This document shows positions 7,724-17,382 of a DNA stretch of 64,000 bases, piece by piece. The notes beneath the pieces are model-generated. The model did no database searches. It saw only the letters and a list, made by a program, of their open reading frames with translations, and was not told the DNA's origin. The stretch is from Pseudomonas sp. PB101 (GTDB lineage Bacteria > Pseudomonadota > Gammaproteobacteria > Pseudomonadales > Pseudomonadaceae). Position numbers and translations under genes: made by a program. Location: assembly GCF_009764265.1 (NCBI RefSeq), contig NZ_RWIR01000052.1:62001-126000 (forward strand), given 5' to 3'. Each line of letters opens with the position of its first letter. Position 1 is the first letter of the stretch.

Positions 7724-8658
7724 GGCGTGAATTCCTTGGTCTTTTCACTGCCCAGCAGGTAACCGCTGGGGTCGGCCTCCAGACGCTTGGTAATGACGCG
7801 CAACGAGGACAGGGTTTCGCGCATCTCGTGCACGGCCGGACCCAGGCCATTGAGGCCTTGCATACCGCTGTTGAGCGAATCCTGATTGGCGCTGATCAGT
7901 TTGTTGAGGGTGGCGCTGCTTTGCTGCAGCGACTTCATCGCCTGTTCGGCACTGCCGAGCGCCTCCTTGCCATGTTCATTGAGCAGCCCGTTGGCATTGC
8001 GCATCAGCGCCGTGGTCTGCTCCAGCATGGTGTTGGCCTGCTTGCCGACGGAGGCCAGTTGCTGCATGGCCTGGCGAATATCGCCGCGCTGCTCGGCAAT
8101 GGTCCCGGTAGTTTGCTCCAGGTTCTCCAGGGTATTGCTGATGCGCTCGATGTTTTCCGTGGAAAACATCCGGTTGGCGTTATGCATCAGGGTGTTTACC
8201 CCGGCCATCAGGTCTTCGCTGTCATTGAGCAGGCGGGCGATGGGCGAGGGCGAGGCGACGATGGTCGGCAGATTGCCGTCCTTGCCCTTGAGCGTCGGGC
8301 TCTGTGGCGTGCCGCCGCTGAGCTGGATGATCGAAGTCCCGGTGACGCCGGTCAGGGCCAGTTTGGCCTGGGTGTCTTCCTTGACCGGGGTGTCGCCGGC
8401 CAGGCGAATTCGCGCCAGTACCCGGCGCGGATCTTTCGGATCCAGGCGCAGCGAGATCACGTCGCCGACCTTGATCCCGCTGTACTGCACCGAACTGCCC
8501 TTGGACAAACCGCTGACCGCCTCGTTGAACACGACCTCGTAATCCTTGAACTCGGTGTCGACACTCGACTTGGCCAGCCACAGGCCGAACAGCAGCGCGG
8601 CCGTCACCACAATCACGGTGAACAGGCCGATCAATACATGATGGGCTCGGGTTTCCAT
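7720..8658 (-). CDS. MlaD/MCE-domain lipid-binding protein
   Basis: A 312-residue periplasmic protein anchored by one N-terminal membrane helix (about residues 7-30), followed by an MCE domain (residues ~38-120) and a long helical, coiled-coil-like tail rich in Gln, Asn and Leu. MCE proteins form hexameric rings or tubes that carry phospholipids between inner and outer membrane; the long helical tail suggests a needle-like extension rather than a short MlaD ring. It starts one base past the end of the ATPase gene and overlaps the lipoprotein gene. Confidence 0.9.
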   Translation of the reverse strand: METRAHHVLIGLFTVIVVTAALLFGLWLAKSSVDTEFKDYEVVFNEAVSGLSKGSSVQYSGIKVGDVISLRLDPKDPRRVLARIRLAGDTPVKEDTQAKLALTGVTGTSIIQLSGGTPQSPTLKGKDGNLPTIVASPSPIARLLNDSEDLMAGVNTLMHNANRMFSTENIERISNTLENLEQTTGTIAEQRGDIRQAMQQLASVGKQANTMLEQTTALMRNANGLLNEHGKEALGSAEQAMKSLQQSSATLNKLISANQDSLNSGMQGLNGLGPAVHEMRETLSSLRVITKRLEADPSGYLLGSEKTKEFTP

Positions 8659-8659
8659 G

Positions 8660-9463
8660 TCAGACCTCGTTGAGCTGTTGGGCGGCCGTCAATGCCGCGC
8701 GGCCGCGAGGGCCATGGAAGTATTCGTGAATCCACGGATCGTTGGTTTCCGACACCTTGTCGATGGCGTCCGCCACCAGCACCTTTTTCTGCGCCAGCAC
8801 CGCCACCCGGTCGGTGATGGTGTAGAGCGTATCGAGGTCGTGGGTCACCAGAAAGACACTCAGGCCCAGGGCATCGCGCAGGGTCAGGATCAATTGGTCG
8901 AACGCGGCGGCGCCAATCGGGTCGAGACCGGCGGTGGGCTCGTCGAGGAACAGGATGTCCGGATCCAGCGCCAATGCCCGGGCCAGCGCGGCACGCTTGA
9001 TCATCCCGCCGGACAGCGACGAGGGGTACTTCTCCGCCGCCGACAGGGGCAACCCGGCCAGGGCCATTTTCACCGCCGCCAGGTGCTCCGCGTCGTTGCG
9101 GCTCAAGCCGGCGTGCTCGATCAGCGGCAGGGCGACGTTTTCGGTCACCGTCAGCGAGGAAAACAAGGCGCCTTTCTGGAACAGCACGCCGAATCGCCGT
9201 TCCACCCGCGAGCGCTCGTGCTCGGACAAGGTCGGCAGGTTTTTGCCGAAGACTTTCACCACACCCTCGCTCGGCTGACGCAACCCGACAATGCTGCGCA
9301 GCAACACCGATTTACCGCTGCCGGAACCACCGACCACGGCGAGGATTTCCCCCTTGTACAAATCCAGGTCGAGGTTTTCGTGCACGCTCTGGCTTCCAAA
9401 GCGATTGCACAGCCCACGGACTTCAATCACCGCCTCGCTGGGCGCTCGGGGAATACGACTCAC
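8660..9463 (-). CDS. MlaF-like ABC transporter ATP-binding protein
   Basis: Cytoplasmic ATPase of the MCE transporter, 267 residues. Walker A is GGSGSGKS, the signature is LSGGMIKRAALARALA, Walker B is DILFLDEPTAGLDP, and the switch His is in THDLD. LSGGM instead of LSGGQ is characteristic of MlaF-type ATPases. A longer reading frame extends upstream, but the GTG at 9463 overlapping the permease stop (GTGA) with GGAG upstream is the sensible start. Confidence 0.9.
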   Translation of the reverse strand: MSRIPRAPSEAVIEVRGLCNRFGSQSVHENLDLDLYKGEILAVVGGSGSGKSVLLRSIVGLRQPSEGVVKVFGKNLPTLSEHERSRVERRFGVLFQKGALFSSLTVTENVALPLIEHAGLSRNDAEHLAAVKMALAGLPLSAAEKYPSSLSGGMIKRAALARALALDPDILFLDEPTAGLDPIGAAAFDQLILTLRDALGLSVFLVTHDLDTLYTITDRVAVLAQKKVLVADAIDKVSETNDPWIHEYFHGPRGRAALTAAQQLNEV

Positions 9464-10608
9464 CAGCCCATCTCCATGAAAAACATCGCCGCTATCGCAT
9501 CCATCACGATCACCACGAAAATCGACTGCACCACACTCGACGTGGTGTGGGCGCCCACAGACTCGGCGCTGCCGCTGACCTTGAAGCCTTCGAGGCAACC
9601 AATCGCGGCGATCAGGAAAGCGAAGACCGGTGCTTTGACGATCCCCACCAGAAAGTGCTGAACACCGATGTCCGATTGCAGCAGCGAGATGAACATCGCC
9701 GGCGAGATATCCAGCTTCACCGCGCAGACCACCGCACCGCCGATGATCCCCGACAGCATCGCCACAAAGGTCAGCATCGGCAGGGCGATCAGCAACGCCA
9801 GGACCCGAGGCACCACCAGCAATTCCACGGGGTCGAGGCCCAGGGTGCGAATGGCGTCGATTTCTTCGTTGGCCTTCATCGAGCCGATTTGCGCGGTGAA
9901 CGCGCTGGCGGTGCGCCCGGCCATCAGGATCGCGGTCAGCAGCACACCGAACTCGCGCAGGAAGGCGAACCCCACCAGGTCGACGGTGAAGACCGTGGCG
10001 CCGAACGTGGCCAGCACCGTCGACCCGAGAAACGCCACCACGGCGCCCACCAGAAAAGTCAGCAGGGCAACGATGGGGGCAGCATCGAGGCCGGTCTGTT
10101 CGATGTGCGCGATCATCGGTGTGACGCGCCAGCGCTTGGGCCGGAACAGGCCGCGAACGATGGTTTCGATGATCAGGCCAACGAAACCCAGCAGTTGCAG
10201 GGTGTCCTGCCAGACGGTGTCCACCGCCCGGCCAATGCGGGTCAGCAACTGCACGGTGACGCTGACTTGCGGCTCCTTGATCGGTACGCAGAAATCGGTC
10301 AGCGAGCGGTAGACGGTCTGCAGCAACGCACGATCGGCGCTGGAGAGTGTGCAATCCGGATGCTCGGCGGAGCGGCCGAGGCGCTCGGAGCCGAGCAGCT
10401 CGACCAACAGCGAGGCGCCAGCCGTGTCGAGAGCGCCGAGACCATTGAGGTCGACGGGGGTGTTGGCGTCGTACTGGCCATAGAGTTTTTCGCTCAACAG
10501 CTTCAAGTCAGCGTAATGGGCAAGCGTCCAGTCGCCCGTCACCCGCAACCGTGCAGGGGTGAGCGACGTGTCCAACTGGGCATTGCCGGCCGTCGTGCTG
10601 CTGATCAT
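9460..10608 (-). CDS. MlaE-like ABC transporter permease with N-terminal STAS domain
   Basis: First gene of the MCE operon, 382 residues. Residues ~1-105 look like a STAS (MlaB-like) domain, and residues ~130-382 are the hydrophobic MlaE permease with conserved segments such as EFGVLLTAILMAGRTASAF and GSMKANEEIDAIRTLG. The fusion does in one chain what MlaB and MlaE do separately in E. coli. Together with the downstream ATPase, MCE protein and lipoprotein it should form a complete inner-membrane lipid transporter; direction and lipid are not known from sequence. Confidence 0.9.
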   Translation of the reverse strand: MISSTTAGNAQLDTSLTPARLRVTGDWTLAHYADLKLLSEKLYGQYDANTPVDLNGLGALDTAGASLLVELLGSERLGRSAEHPDCTLSSADRALLQTVYRSLTDFCVPIKEPQVSVTVQLLTRIGRAVDTVWQDTLQLLGFVGLIIETIVRGLFRPKRWRVTPMIAHIEQTGLDAAPIVALLTFLVGAVVAFLGSTVLATFGATVFTVDLVGFAFLREFGVLLTAILMAGRTASAFTAQIGSMKANEEIDAIRTLGLDPVELLVVPRVLALLIALPMLTFVAMLSGIIGGAVVCAVKLDISPAMFISLLQSDIGVQHFLVGIVKAPVFAFLIAAIGCLEGFKVSGSAESVGAHTTSSVVQSIFVVIVMDAIAAMFFMEMGW

Positions 10609-10662
10609 AAGCTCCGTGCTTGTTCAGTGATTTCGCAGCACTACGTAATAGCACGAACCTGA

Positions 10663-11691
10663 CTACTTTTCTTTGATCGCTGTGCTGTCCGTGACTTCGA
10701 AACGCAGCACGCCGATGACCTGGCCATCTTCGGTCAGCACCCGAACCTGCCATTTGCCGGCCGGGTTGCCCGGGAAGTTCTGTTTGTGGGTCCAGGCCCG
10801 GTAACCTTCCTTGCGCCCGCCGTGAATATCCAGCGGGATGCGGTCGACCTCTTTACCGTTGAACTGCCAGACGTGATAAATCCGCTCGTCCAGGCCACGC
10901 GGGGCGTTGATCGCGGTGTAGGCGTAAAGCCCGCCATTGCGGATCTGCTCGGCGCTGACTGTGTCGAGGCTGGCGCCGGGCGTGCGGTCCTGCATTTGCG
11001 TGCTGATGGCCACGTCCGTCATCCACAGCGTCGCCGGCGGCACCCACGAGCGCAGCGTCCAACCGACGGCGCCGATGCCCAGGGTGATACTCAGAATCGC
11101 CAGCGCACTGCGCAGGGTACGAATCGGGAAGATCGACGCCAGGCTCGGGAACGACAACAGCACCGAGATACCCAGTGCCCATTTGAAACTTTGCGCGGTG
11201 GTCAGGTGCATGATCACCGGCAACGCCGTGAGCAGCGCGGCGAACAGGGTCAGGGTGTGCAGGGCCAGGAACGCCCAGCGCCGTGGCGCCAGCCACTTGT
11301 AGTAGAGCGGGTCGATGATCGAAATCAGCGCCGCGATGCCCAGCAGCCCGGTGAAAAACAACTGGCCACTGTTCCACGTCGTGGTGATGAAGAAGAACGG
11401 CAGGACAAAAAACAGGCTTTCCTGATGGATCATCTGCGTGGCGTAACGCAGCAAGGGCTCCGGGATTTCGCGCTTGAAAATGCGTGTGAACAGCTTGGTC
11501 AGGCTGTTTTCCAGCATCAGCCAGATCCAGCTGATCAGCATGATGGTGGTGATCCAGGTCGCCAGGCCCTGTTGGCGATCGACCAGAATGAAGCTGCCCA
11601 CCCCGGAGATGAAACCAGCGAGCGCAATGACCCCGGGATAGCGCTTCATCAATTCGAGGATGCGCTGTACGAAAAGGGTCAGCTTTTGCAT
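10663..11691 (-). CDS. DUF5924-like membrane protein with C-terminal DUF2914-like domain
   Basis: A 342-residue protein with about six or seven membrane segments in the first ~220 residues, then a soluble, probably periplasmic domain (residues ~235-342) with the conserved-looking stretch IYHVWQFNGKEVDRIPL and WQVRVLTEDGQVIG, as in DUF2914. Function is unknown. It lies 54 bp upstream of the MCE permease on the same strand and could be cotranscribed with it; a REP element separates it from the M16 gene. Confidence 0.75.
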   Translation of the reverse strand: MQKLTLFVQRILELMKRYPGVIALAGFISGVGSFILVDRQQGLATWITTIMLISWIWLMLENSLTKLFTRIFKREIPEPLLRYATQMIHQESLFFVLPFFFITTTWNSGQLFFTGLLGIAALISIIDPLYYKWLAPRRWAFLALHTLTLFAALLTALPVIMHLTTAQSFKWALGISVLLSFPSLASIFPIRTLRSALAILSITLGIGAVGWTLRSWVPPATLWMTDVAISTQMQDRTPGASLDTVSAEQIRNGGLYAYTAINAPRGLDERIYHVWQFNGKEVDRIPLDIHGGRKEGYRAWTHKQNFPGNPAGKWQVRVLTEDGQVIGVLRFEVTDSTAIKEK

Positions 11692-11785
11692 TCGGCGTTT
11701 TCACAGTAGTTGTAGGAAAAAACCTCAACAGGGTACCGCTGACACGACCCTGTGGCGAGGGTTCGCGGTCAGTAACACCACGCAA

Positions 11786-11882
11786 CCTGTGGGAGCGAGC
11801 TTGCTCGCGATGAGGCCGGCACATCCAACATTTTTCGTCGGCTGACAATCCGCTATCGCGAGCAAGCTCGCTCCCACAGGGA
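11786..11882. repeat. Paired REP element (REPIN), GAGC/GCTC type
   Basis: Two near-identical halves (TGTGGGAGCGAGCTTGCTCG plus CGAT) in inverted orientation about 40 bp apart, so the whole element can fold into a long hairpin. It occupies most of the 229-bp gap between the DUF5924 gene and the M16 peptidase gene. Confidence 0.92.
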
Positions 11883-11920
11883 ACCGGCAAGGTCTCTCAG
11901 TCCGTTGTCACATGGAATGG

Positions 11921-13297
11921 TTACTTCCTGCGATGCAAACGCCAGCCCACCAACATCAACACGATCAAGCCCACCCCACCGACCACCAACCACATCAACT
12001 GGTCATAGCTGAACAGCGACTTCTCGATCCGCAAATACCCCGGCTGCAACAGCAGTTCACGCACGGCCTTGTTCGCCTCTTGCAGCGTCACCCCTTGCAG
12101 CTCACGGGCCGGGTTGGCGAAACGGCCGTCCTCGTAGTCGCCGATGGCGCTCCAGTAGTAGTCGGCCAACGCGCTGTTGCCTTGCACGGCCCAGGTCTGG
12201 CGGGCGATCGCGGCCTGCTTCAGGCGGTTGAAGGTCTCGGCGTTGAGGCCGTCCTTGAGCAGTTCGGCCTTCAGGTCATCGAGCACTTGTTCGGCCTCGG
12301 GCACGTCGTCGCGTTCAAGGTCGGCGTTGAGGCTCATGAAGCCCACGCCGCCAAACACCTCGCGTTCCGCCCAGGGGCCGTAGGACAAACCGTGAGCCAG
12401 GCGCAACTGGCGATAAAGCGCCCAATCCAGATAGTCCTTGAGCAAATCGAAGGTTTGGTCGTGCCCCTCTTCCAGAACCGGCTCCGGCACCAGCCAGTGC
12501 AATTTGGCACCGTTGCCGACCAAACCGTCGGTCAGGCTGCGCTCATGGACCGCGCTGGTCTTGATTTGCGGCAGCGGCGGATGCTCGCCGGGTTCAATCG
12601 CTTCCAGCGTGCCATACGCCCGATCCAGATAGGCCGGCAACAACTTGTCGAGGTCGCCGACCACGATCAGGGTCATGTTGTTCGGCGCATACCAGTCCTT
12701 GCGCACCTGCTCCAGTTGCTCACGGGTCAGGTTATCGACTTGCGCACGCTCCGGGCATTTGAGGCCAAGCTCCACGGCCAGTTGATTGCTGGCCGTGTGG
12801 CCGAGGTCCTGACGATCGAGCCAGCGTTGCAGGTGTGAATAGTGGCCGCCGTCTTCACGCTCGACCACTTGCTTGGCGGCGTTGATGGCGTTGTCGTCGA
12901 AACGGGTCTGGGTCAGCAGCGCCAGCAGCAGGTCGAGTACCTTGCGCTGGTTTTTTGCCGGGGCTTCGATGACGAACGTCGTGTCGGCGTTGCTGGTGAA
13001 TGCATTCCACTCACCGCCCAGGGCCTGCATGCGCTCTTCCAGGCCACCTTCACCGCTGGCGTCGATGCCGCTGAACAGCAGGTGCTCGAGCAGATGCGGC
13101 AGTTCCTTTTCTTCGCAGTTGAAATCGTCCAGGCCAACGCCGACCACCAGCCGGATCGCCACATGCCCGCGGTCAGTGCCCGGTTTGAGCAGCAACTGCA
13201 AACCATTGCGCAGCGTATAGCCCTCGACCTGAAAGCGATCCAGGGCGAATGACGGGAATGAACCCAGCAACAGGCAGGCGAACAACAGACAACGCAT
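11921..13297 (-). CDS. M16-family (insulinase-like) metallopeptidase, membrane-anchored
   Basis: A 458-residue zinc peptidase of the inverted HXXEH type: His68, Glu71, His72 in HLLEHLLF, with a further Glu about 76 residues on. Residues 1-18 are a signal peptide (MRCLLFACLLLGSFPSFA) and a C-terminal membrane helix (about residues 434-454) ends in RLHRRK. The enzyme therefore faces the periplasm and is anchored at its C-terminus, which is less common than soluble M16 proteins. It is a single half-barrel pair with an apparently intact active site. Substrate unknown. Confidence 0.87.
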   Translation of the reverse strand: MRCLLFACLLLGSFPSFALDRFQVEGYTLRNGLQLLLKPGTDRGHVAIRLVVGVGLDDFNCEEKELPHLLEHLLFSGIDASGEGGLEERMQALGGEWNAFTSNADTTFVIEAPAKNQRKVLDLLLALLTQTRFDDNAINAAKQVVEREDGGHYSHLQRWLDRQDLGHTASNQLAVELGLKCPERAQVDNLTREQLEQVRKDWYAPNNMTLIVVGDLDKLLPAYLDRAYGTLEAIEPGEHPPLPQIKTSAVHERSLTDGLVGNGAKLHWLVPEPVLEEGHDQTFDLLKDYLDWALYRQLRLAHGLSYGPWAEREVFGGVGFMSLNADLERDDVPEAEQVLDDLKAELLKDGLNAETFNRLKQAAIARQTWAVQGNSALADYYWSAIGDYEDGRFANPARELQGVTLQEANKAVRELLLQPGYLRIEKSLFSYDQLMWLVVGGVGLIVLMLVGWRLHRRK

Positions 13298-13353
13298 AAC
13301 GGGCTTCCATACGGCCAGCGTAAGTTCAACAGACTCCAGGCGACTGTGGACGT

Positions 13354-15012
13354 TCAGGGCGAATGGGTGATGTCGCTCAAATCATCAACAACCAATGCGC
13401 CGGTATCCGACGTTTCCAGCACCACATAGGCACTGCTGCAAAACAGCGAATTGAGACGCTTCATGTCGGCGATCAGCTCCAGGTGCAACGAACTGGTTTC
13501 GATACTTTGCACGATTTTACGTTGCAAGCGGCTGACATGAGCATGAGCCAGGCGCCGTTCCTGTGCGCGGAAACGACGTTTCTCCCGCACCAATTGGCGG
13601 GCACTTTCCGGATCGCCACTGAGAAACACCGACATCCCGAGCCGCAGGCTGGAAATCAACTGCGCATGCAGCCCGGTCAATTCGTCCAGCCCGACTTCGG
13701 AAAACGACCGGCGCTGCGAGGTTTTCTGCTGCTGAATCTTGCGCAGCATGCGTTCGATCAAGTCGCTGGCGAGTTTCAGGTTGATCGCCAGCTCGATGAT
13801 TTCCGCCCAGCGTCGGCTGTCCTGATCGCTGAGGTCTTCCCGGGGCATTTGCGCCAGGTACAACTTGATCGCGCTGTAGAGCGCTTCGACATCGTCGCTC
13901 AGGCGGCGCATTTCCTGGGTGACGGCGGTTTGCTTGCCGCGCAACACGTCCAGCATGGCTTCGAGCATGCTGTCGATCAGGTCACCCATGCGCAGGGTTT
14001 CCCGCGCCGCGTTGGCCAGCGCCAGACCGGGCGTGACCAATGCCGTGGGGTCAAGATGCCGGGGCTTGGCCGTGCCGTTGGCCTGCGGGCGCTCCGGTAG
14101 CACCCAGGCACAGAACCTGGCCATCGGTCCGAGGCTCGGCAGCAGGATCACGCAGCGCACGGTGTTGTAGAGCAAGTGAAAGCCGATGACCATTTCCTGA
14201 GGGCTGAAATCGAGGCCGTCGAGCCAGTGCACCAGCGGATCGAGCACCGGGATGATCAATAAAAGACCAATCAGTTTGTACAGCAGGCTGCCCAGCGCCA
14301 CCTGCCGTCCGGCGGCGTTCTGCATGCTGGTGCTGAGGAAAGCGAGTACGCCACTGCCGATATTGGCGCCGATCACCAGCCCGATCGCCACCGGCAGGCT
14401 GATCACATTGGCCCCTGCCAGGGTCGCGGTCAGCAGTACAGCGGCCAGGCTGGAATAGGAAATCATCGCGAACAGCGCCCCGACCAGGGCATCGAGCAGG
14501 ATATCGCCGGTGAGCGAGGCGAAAATCACTTTCACCCCCTTGGCATGGGTAATCGGATGCGCCGCTTCAACAATCAGTTGCAGCGCCAGAATGATCAAGC
14601 CCAGGCCAATGGCAACACGGCCCAGTTGCCCGAGGCGGGTCTGTTTGCGCGACAGAAAGAAAATCACCCCGAGAAAGATCAGCAACGGCGACAGCCACGA
14701 CAGATCGAACGTCAGCACCCGCGCCATCAACGCCGTACCGACGTCTGCGCCAAGCATGGTGGCCAGAGCCGGGGTCAGCGCCATCAAGCCCTGACCGACA
14801 AAGGAGGTGACGAGCATGGCGGTGGCGTTGCTGCTCTGGACCATCGCCGTCACGGCGATCCCGGAGGCGAAAGCCAGCCAGCGTTTGGACATGTTATGGC
14901 CAATGACATGGCGCAGGTTGGTGCCGTAGACCCGCAGGATGCCGGTTCGGACGATGTGCGTGCCCCAGATCAGCAGGGCCACGGCGGAAAGCAGATTGAG
15001 CAGGGTGAGCAT
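13354..15012 (-). CDS. Na/Pi cotransporter family protein
   Basis: A 552-residue inner-membrane protein with two repeated hydrophobic halves containing the QSSNATAMLV and SYSSLAAVLL segments typical of sodium-phosphate cotransporters (NptA/YjbB type), then a cytoplasmic PhoU-like helical domain (residues ~340-550). It likely moves phosphate with sodium. The ATG at 15012 is preceded by GGGGG; an upstream in-frame TTG is rejected. It stands alone. Confidence 0.88.
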   Translation of the reverse strand: MLTLLNLLSAVALLIWGTHIVRTGILRVYGTNLRHVIGHNMSKRWLAFASGIAVTAMVQSSNATAMLVTSFVGQGLMALTPALATMLGADVGTALMARVLTFDLSWLSPLLIFLGVIFFLSRKQTRLGQLGRVAIGLGLIILALQLIVEAAHPITHAKGVKVIFASLTGDILLDALVGALFAMISYSSLAAVLLTATLAGANVISLPVAIGLVIGANIGSGVLAFLSTSMQNAAGRQVALGSLLYKLIGLLLIIPVLDPLVHWLDGLDFSPQEMVIGFHLLYNTVRCVILLPSLGPMARFCAWVLPERPQANGTAKPRHLDPTALVTPGLALANAARETLRMGDLIDSMLEAMLDVLRGKQTAVTQEMRRLSDDVEALYSAIKLYLAQMPREDLSDQDSRRWAEIIELAINLKLASDLIERMLRKIQQQKTSQRRSFSEVGLDELTGLHAQLISSLRLGMSVFLSGDPESARQLVREKRRFRAQERRLAHAHVSRLQRKIVQSIETSSLHLELIADMKRLNSLFCSSAYVVLETSDTGALVVDDLSDITHSP

Positions 15013-15177
15013 ACAGACCCCCTGTGGTGTAGCGCCCCAAAGGAGCAAATTGACGGTGCCGCGACGTTCTACGTTCTGTACTTAAGCTGTAGTTGGCTAA
15101 CGGTCTGCGCGCCAGCATCGCATAGCCAAAGAGTGGATTGAAACAAAACTGTCATGAAGACGGTTTTATGAAAACAA

Positions 15178-15203
15178 GGAAAAAGGGGCCAGAAGGCCCC
15201 TTT
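15178..15203 (-). terminator. Terminator downstream of the TerC gene
   Basis: AAGGGGCC-agaa-GGCCCCTT hairpin with a run of five T following on the minus strand, 19 bp past the terC stop. Confidence 0.85.
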
Positions 15204-15221
15204 CTCAGCACAACATTCGGG

Positions 15222-15989
15222 TTACTGGCCCGGAATGTCCTTGCGCAGCTTCACCGGATCCTGCTGTTTCCTCTTTTTCGCGATAGCGGTGCGCATCTTG
15301 ATGTTGATCGCTTCCACTGCCAGCGAGAACGCCATGGCGAAGTAGACGTAGCCTTTTGGCACGTGCACGTCCAGGGATTCGGCAATCAGCACGGTACCGA
15401 CGATCAACAGGAACGACAGCGCCAGCATCTTCAGCGACGGGTGCTTGTCGATGAACTCACTGATGGTGCCCGACGCCCACATCATCACCAGCACGGCCAC
15501 GATGATTGCCGCGACCATGACCGGTACGTGGGAAACCATGCCGACTGCGGTGATCACCGAGTCCAGGGAGAACACGATGTCGATGATCGCGATCTGGATG
15601 ATGGTGTAGAGGAAGTTGCCGCCCTTGCCCGAAGGTTCTTCGTTGGTTTCATCTTCACCTTCCAGCGCGTGGTACATCTCTTGCGAGCTTTTCCACAGCA
15701 GGAACAGACCACCGAAGAACAGGATCAGGTCGCGCCCGGAGATGCCCTGGCCGAACACTTCGAACAGATCGGCGGTGAGGCGCATGACCCAGGTGATCGA
15801 CAGCAGCAACAGGATTCGCGTGATCATGGCCAGCGCCAGACCGAAAATCCGGGTGCGCGCCTGCATGTGTTTGGGCATGCGGCTGACCAGGATCGAAATC
15901 ATGATGATGTTATCGATGCCCAGGACGATTTCCAGGGCGGTCAGGGTGAAGAAGGCAACCCAGATTTCAGGGTTGGTCAGCCATTCCAT
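15222..15989 (-). CDS. TerC-family integral membrane protein
   Basis: A 255-residue membrane protein with about seven membrane helices and the acidic in-membrane motifs of the TerC family (ALEIVLGIDNIIMI near residue 20 and DIVFSLDSVITAVG near 140). TerC homologues such as Alx and MeeY export manganese or protect against metal stress; which applies here is not visible. It has its own terminator downstream and is separated from the CitMHS gene by another terminator, so it appears to be a single-gene unit. Confidence 0.9.
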   Translation of the reverse strand: MEWLTNPEIWVAFFTLTALEIVLGIDNIIMISILVSRMPKHMQARTRIFGLALAMITRILLLLSITWVMRLTADLFEVFGQGISGRDLILFFGGLFLLWKSSQEMYHALEGEDETNEEPSGKGGNFLYTIIQIAIIDIVFSLDSVITAVGMVSHVPVMVAAIIVAVLVMMWASGTISEFIDKHPSLKMLALSFLLIVGTVLIAESLDVHVPKGYVYFAMAFSLAVEAINIKMRTAIAKKRKQQDPVKLRKDIPGQ

Positions 15990-16017
15990 GTGTATTCCTT
16001 TGAGCGATTGTTAAACC

Positions 16018-16055
16018 AAAAAGGGCCCGGGCTTCAAACCGCGAAGCCTGGACCC
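16018..16055 (-). terminator. Terminator of the CitMHS transporter gene
   Basis: Thirteen-base arms (16023-16035 and 16043-16055) with one mismatch and one wobble, followed on the minus strand by TTTTT. It lies 20 bp past the transporter stop. Confidence 0.8.
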
Positions 16056-16074
16056 GAAGTGGTGAGTCTTGGGC

Positions 16075-17382
16075 TTATAGAGTGCTGAACAGCGGGAAAG
16101 TCCCCAACAGCAGTGCAGCAACCAGTATGCAGATACAAACCAGCACTGCCCACTTCAGGGTGAAGCGCTGGTGATCACCGAAATCGATGCCGGCCAGGGC
16201 CACCAACAGGTAGGTCGATGGAACCAGCGGGCTCAACAGGTGGACGGGCTGACCGACGATCGAGGCACGTGCCATTTCCACTGCGGTTATACCGTAATGG
16301 CTAGCGGCTTCGGCAAGTACCGGTAACACGCCGTAATAAAATGCATCATTCGACATGAAGAACGTGAACGGCATGCTCACCAGCGCCGTGATCACCGCCA
16401 GGTACGGGCCGAGGAAATCCGGAATCACCGCCAGCAGGCTTTTCGACATCGCATCGACCATCCCGGTGCCGGTCAGGATACCGGTGAAGATACCGGCAGC
16501 AAAGATCAGCCCGACCACTGCCAGCACGCTGCCGGCGTGGGCCGCGACGCGATCCTTCTGTTGTTGCAGGCACGGATAGTTGACGATCATCGCGATACTG
16601 AACGCCACCATGAACAGCACGGGCAGTGGCAACAGGCCGGCGATCAGGGTGCACATCAGGCCCAGGGTCAGGGCGCCGTTGAACCAGATCAGCTTCGGAC
16701 GACGGGCATCCGGGAACTGTGAAACGCTGATTTCGCTGTGATCGATCTCATCGCCCACCAAGTGCAGTTCACCCAGGCGCGCACGTTCACGTTTGCCGTA
16801 GAAGTAGGCGATCGCCAGGATGGCCACTACACCGGCCGCCATCGCCGGGATCATCGGCACGAAAATCGCCGACGGATCCACGTGCAGCGCACTGGCGGCA
16901 CGGGCGGTCGGACCGCCCCATGGGGTCATGTTCATCACGCCACCGGCGAGGATGATCAGGCCGGCCATGATCCGCGGGCTCATGCCGATGCGGCTGTAGA
17001 GCGGCAGCATCGCGGCCACGCAGATCATGTAAGTGGTCGCGCCGTCACCATCGAGGGAAACGACGAGCGCCAGCACGGCGGTGCCGACCGACACTTTCAG
17101 CGGGTCGCCCTTGACCATCTTGAGGATCTTGCGCACGGCCGGGTCGAACAGACCGGAGTCGATCATCAGGGCGAAGTACAAAATCGCGAACATCAGCATC
17201 ACGCCGGTCGGGGCGAGCTTGGTGATGCCTTCGAGCATCATCGGGCCGATTTTCGGGCCAAAGCCGCCGAACAGGGCGAAGATGATTGGAATCAGGATCA
17301 GGGCGATCAGCGCGGACAGGCGCTTGGTCATGATCAGGAACATGAACGTGATGACCATGGCGAAGCCAAGGAAAGTCAGCAT
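16075..17382 (-). CDS. CitMHS-family citrate-Mg2+:H+ symporter
   Basis: A 435-residue transporter with about twelve hydrophobic segments. Motifs such as DGDGATTYMICVAAMLPLY and the conserved SNDAFYYGVLPVL and GQPVHLLSPLVPSTYLLV stretches match the CitMHS family, which takes up citrate complexed with divalent metal. A short loop near residue 205 is hydrophilic. No regulator is adjacent; the 341-bp upstream gap presumably holds its promoter. Confidence 0.9.
   Translation of the reverse strand: MLTFLGFAMVITFMFLIMTKRLSALIALILIPIIFALFGGFGPKIGPMMLEGITKLAPTGVMLMFAILYFALMIDSGLFDPAVRKILKMVKGDPLKVSVGTAVLALVVSLDGDGATTYMICVAAMLPLYSRIGMSPRIMAGLIILAGGVMNMTPWGGPTARAASALHVDPSAIFVPMIPAMAAGVVAILAIAYFYGKRERARLGELHLVGDEIDHSEISVSQFPDARRPKLIWFNGALTLGLMCTLIAGLLPLPVLFMVAFSIAMIVNYPCLQQQKDRVAAHAGSVLAVVGLIFAAGIFTGILTGTGMVDAMSKSLLAVIPDFLGPYLAVITALVSMPFTFFMSNDAFYYGVLPVLAEAASHYGITAVEMARASIVGQPVHLLSPLVPSTYLLVALAGIDFGDHQRFTLKWAVLVCICILVAALLLGTFPLFSTL

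Noticed and set aside
9464..10354. N-terminal extension of the MCE ATPase frame
   Set aside because: It overlaps the permease gene in another frame; the GTG at 9463 with GTGA overlap is the natural start.
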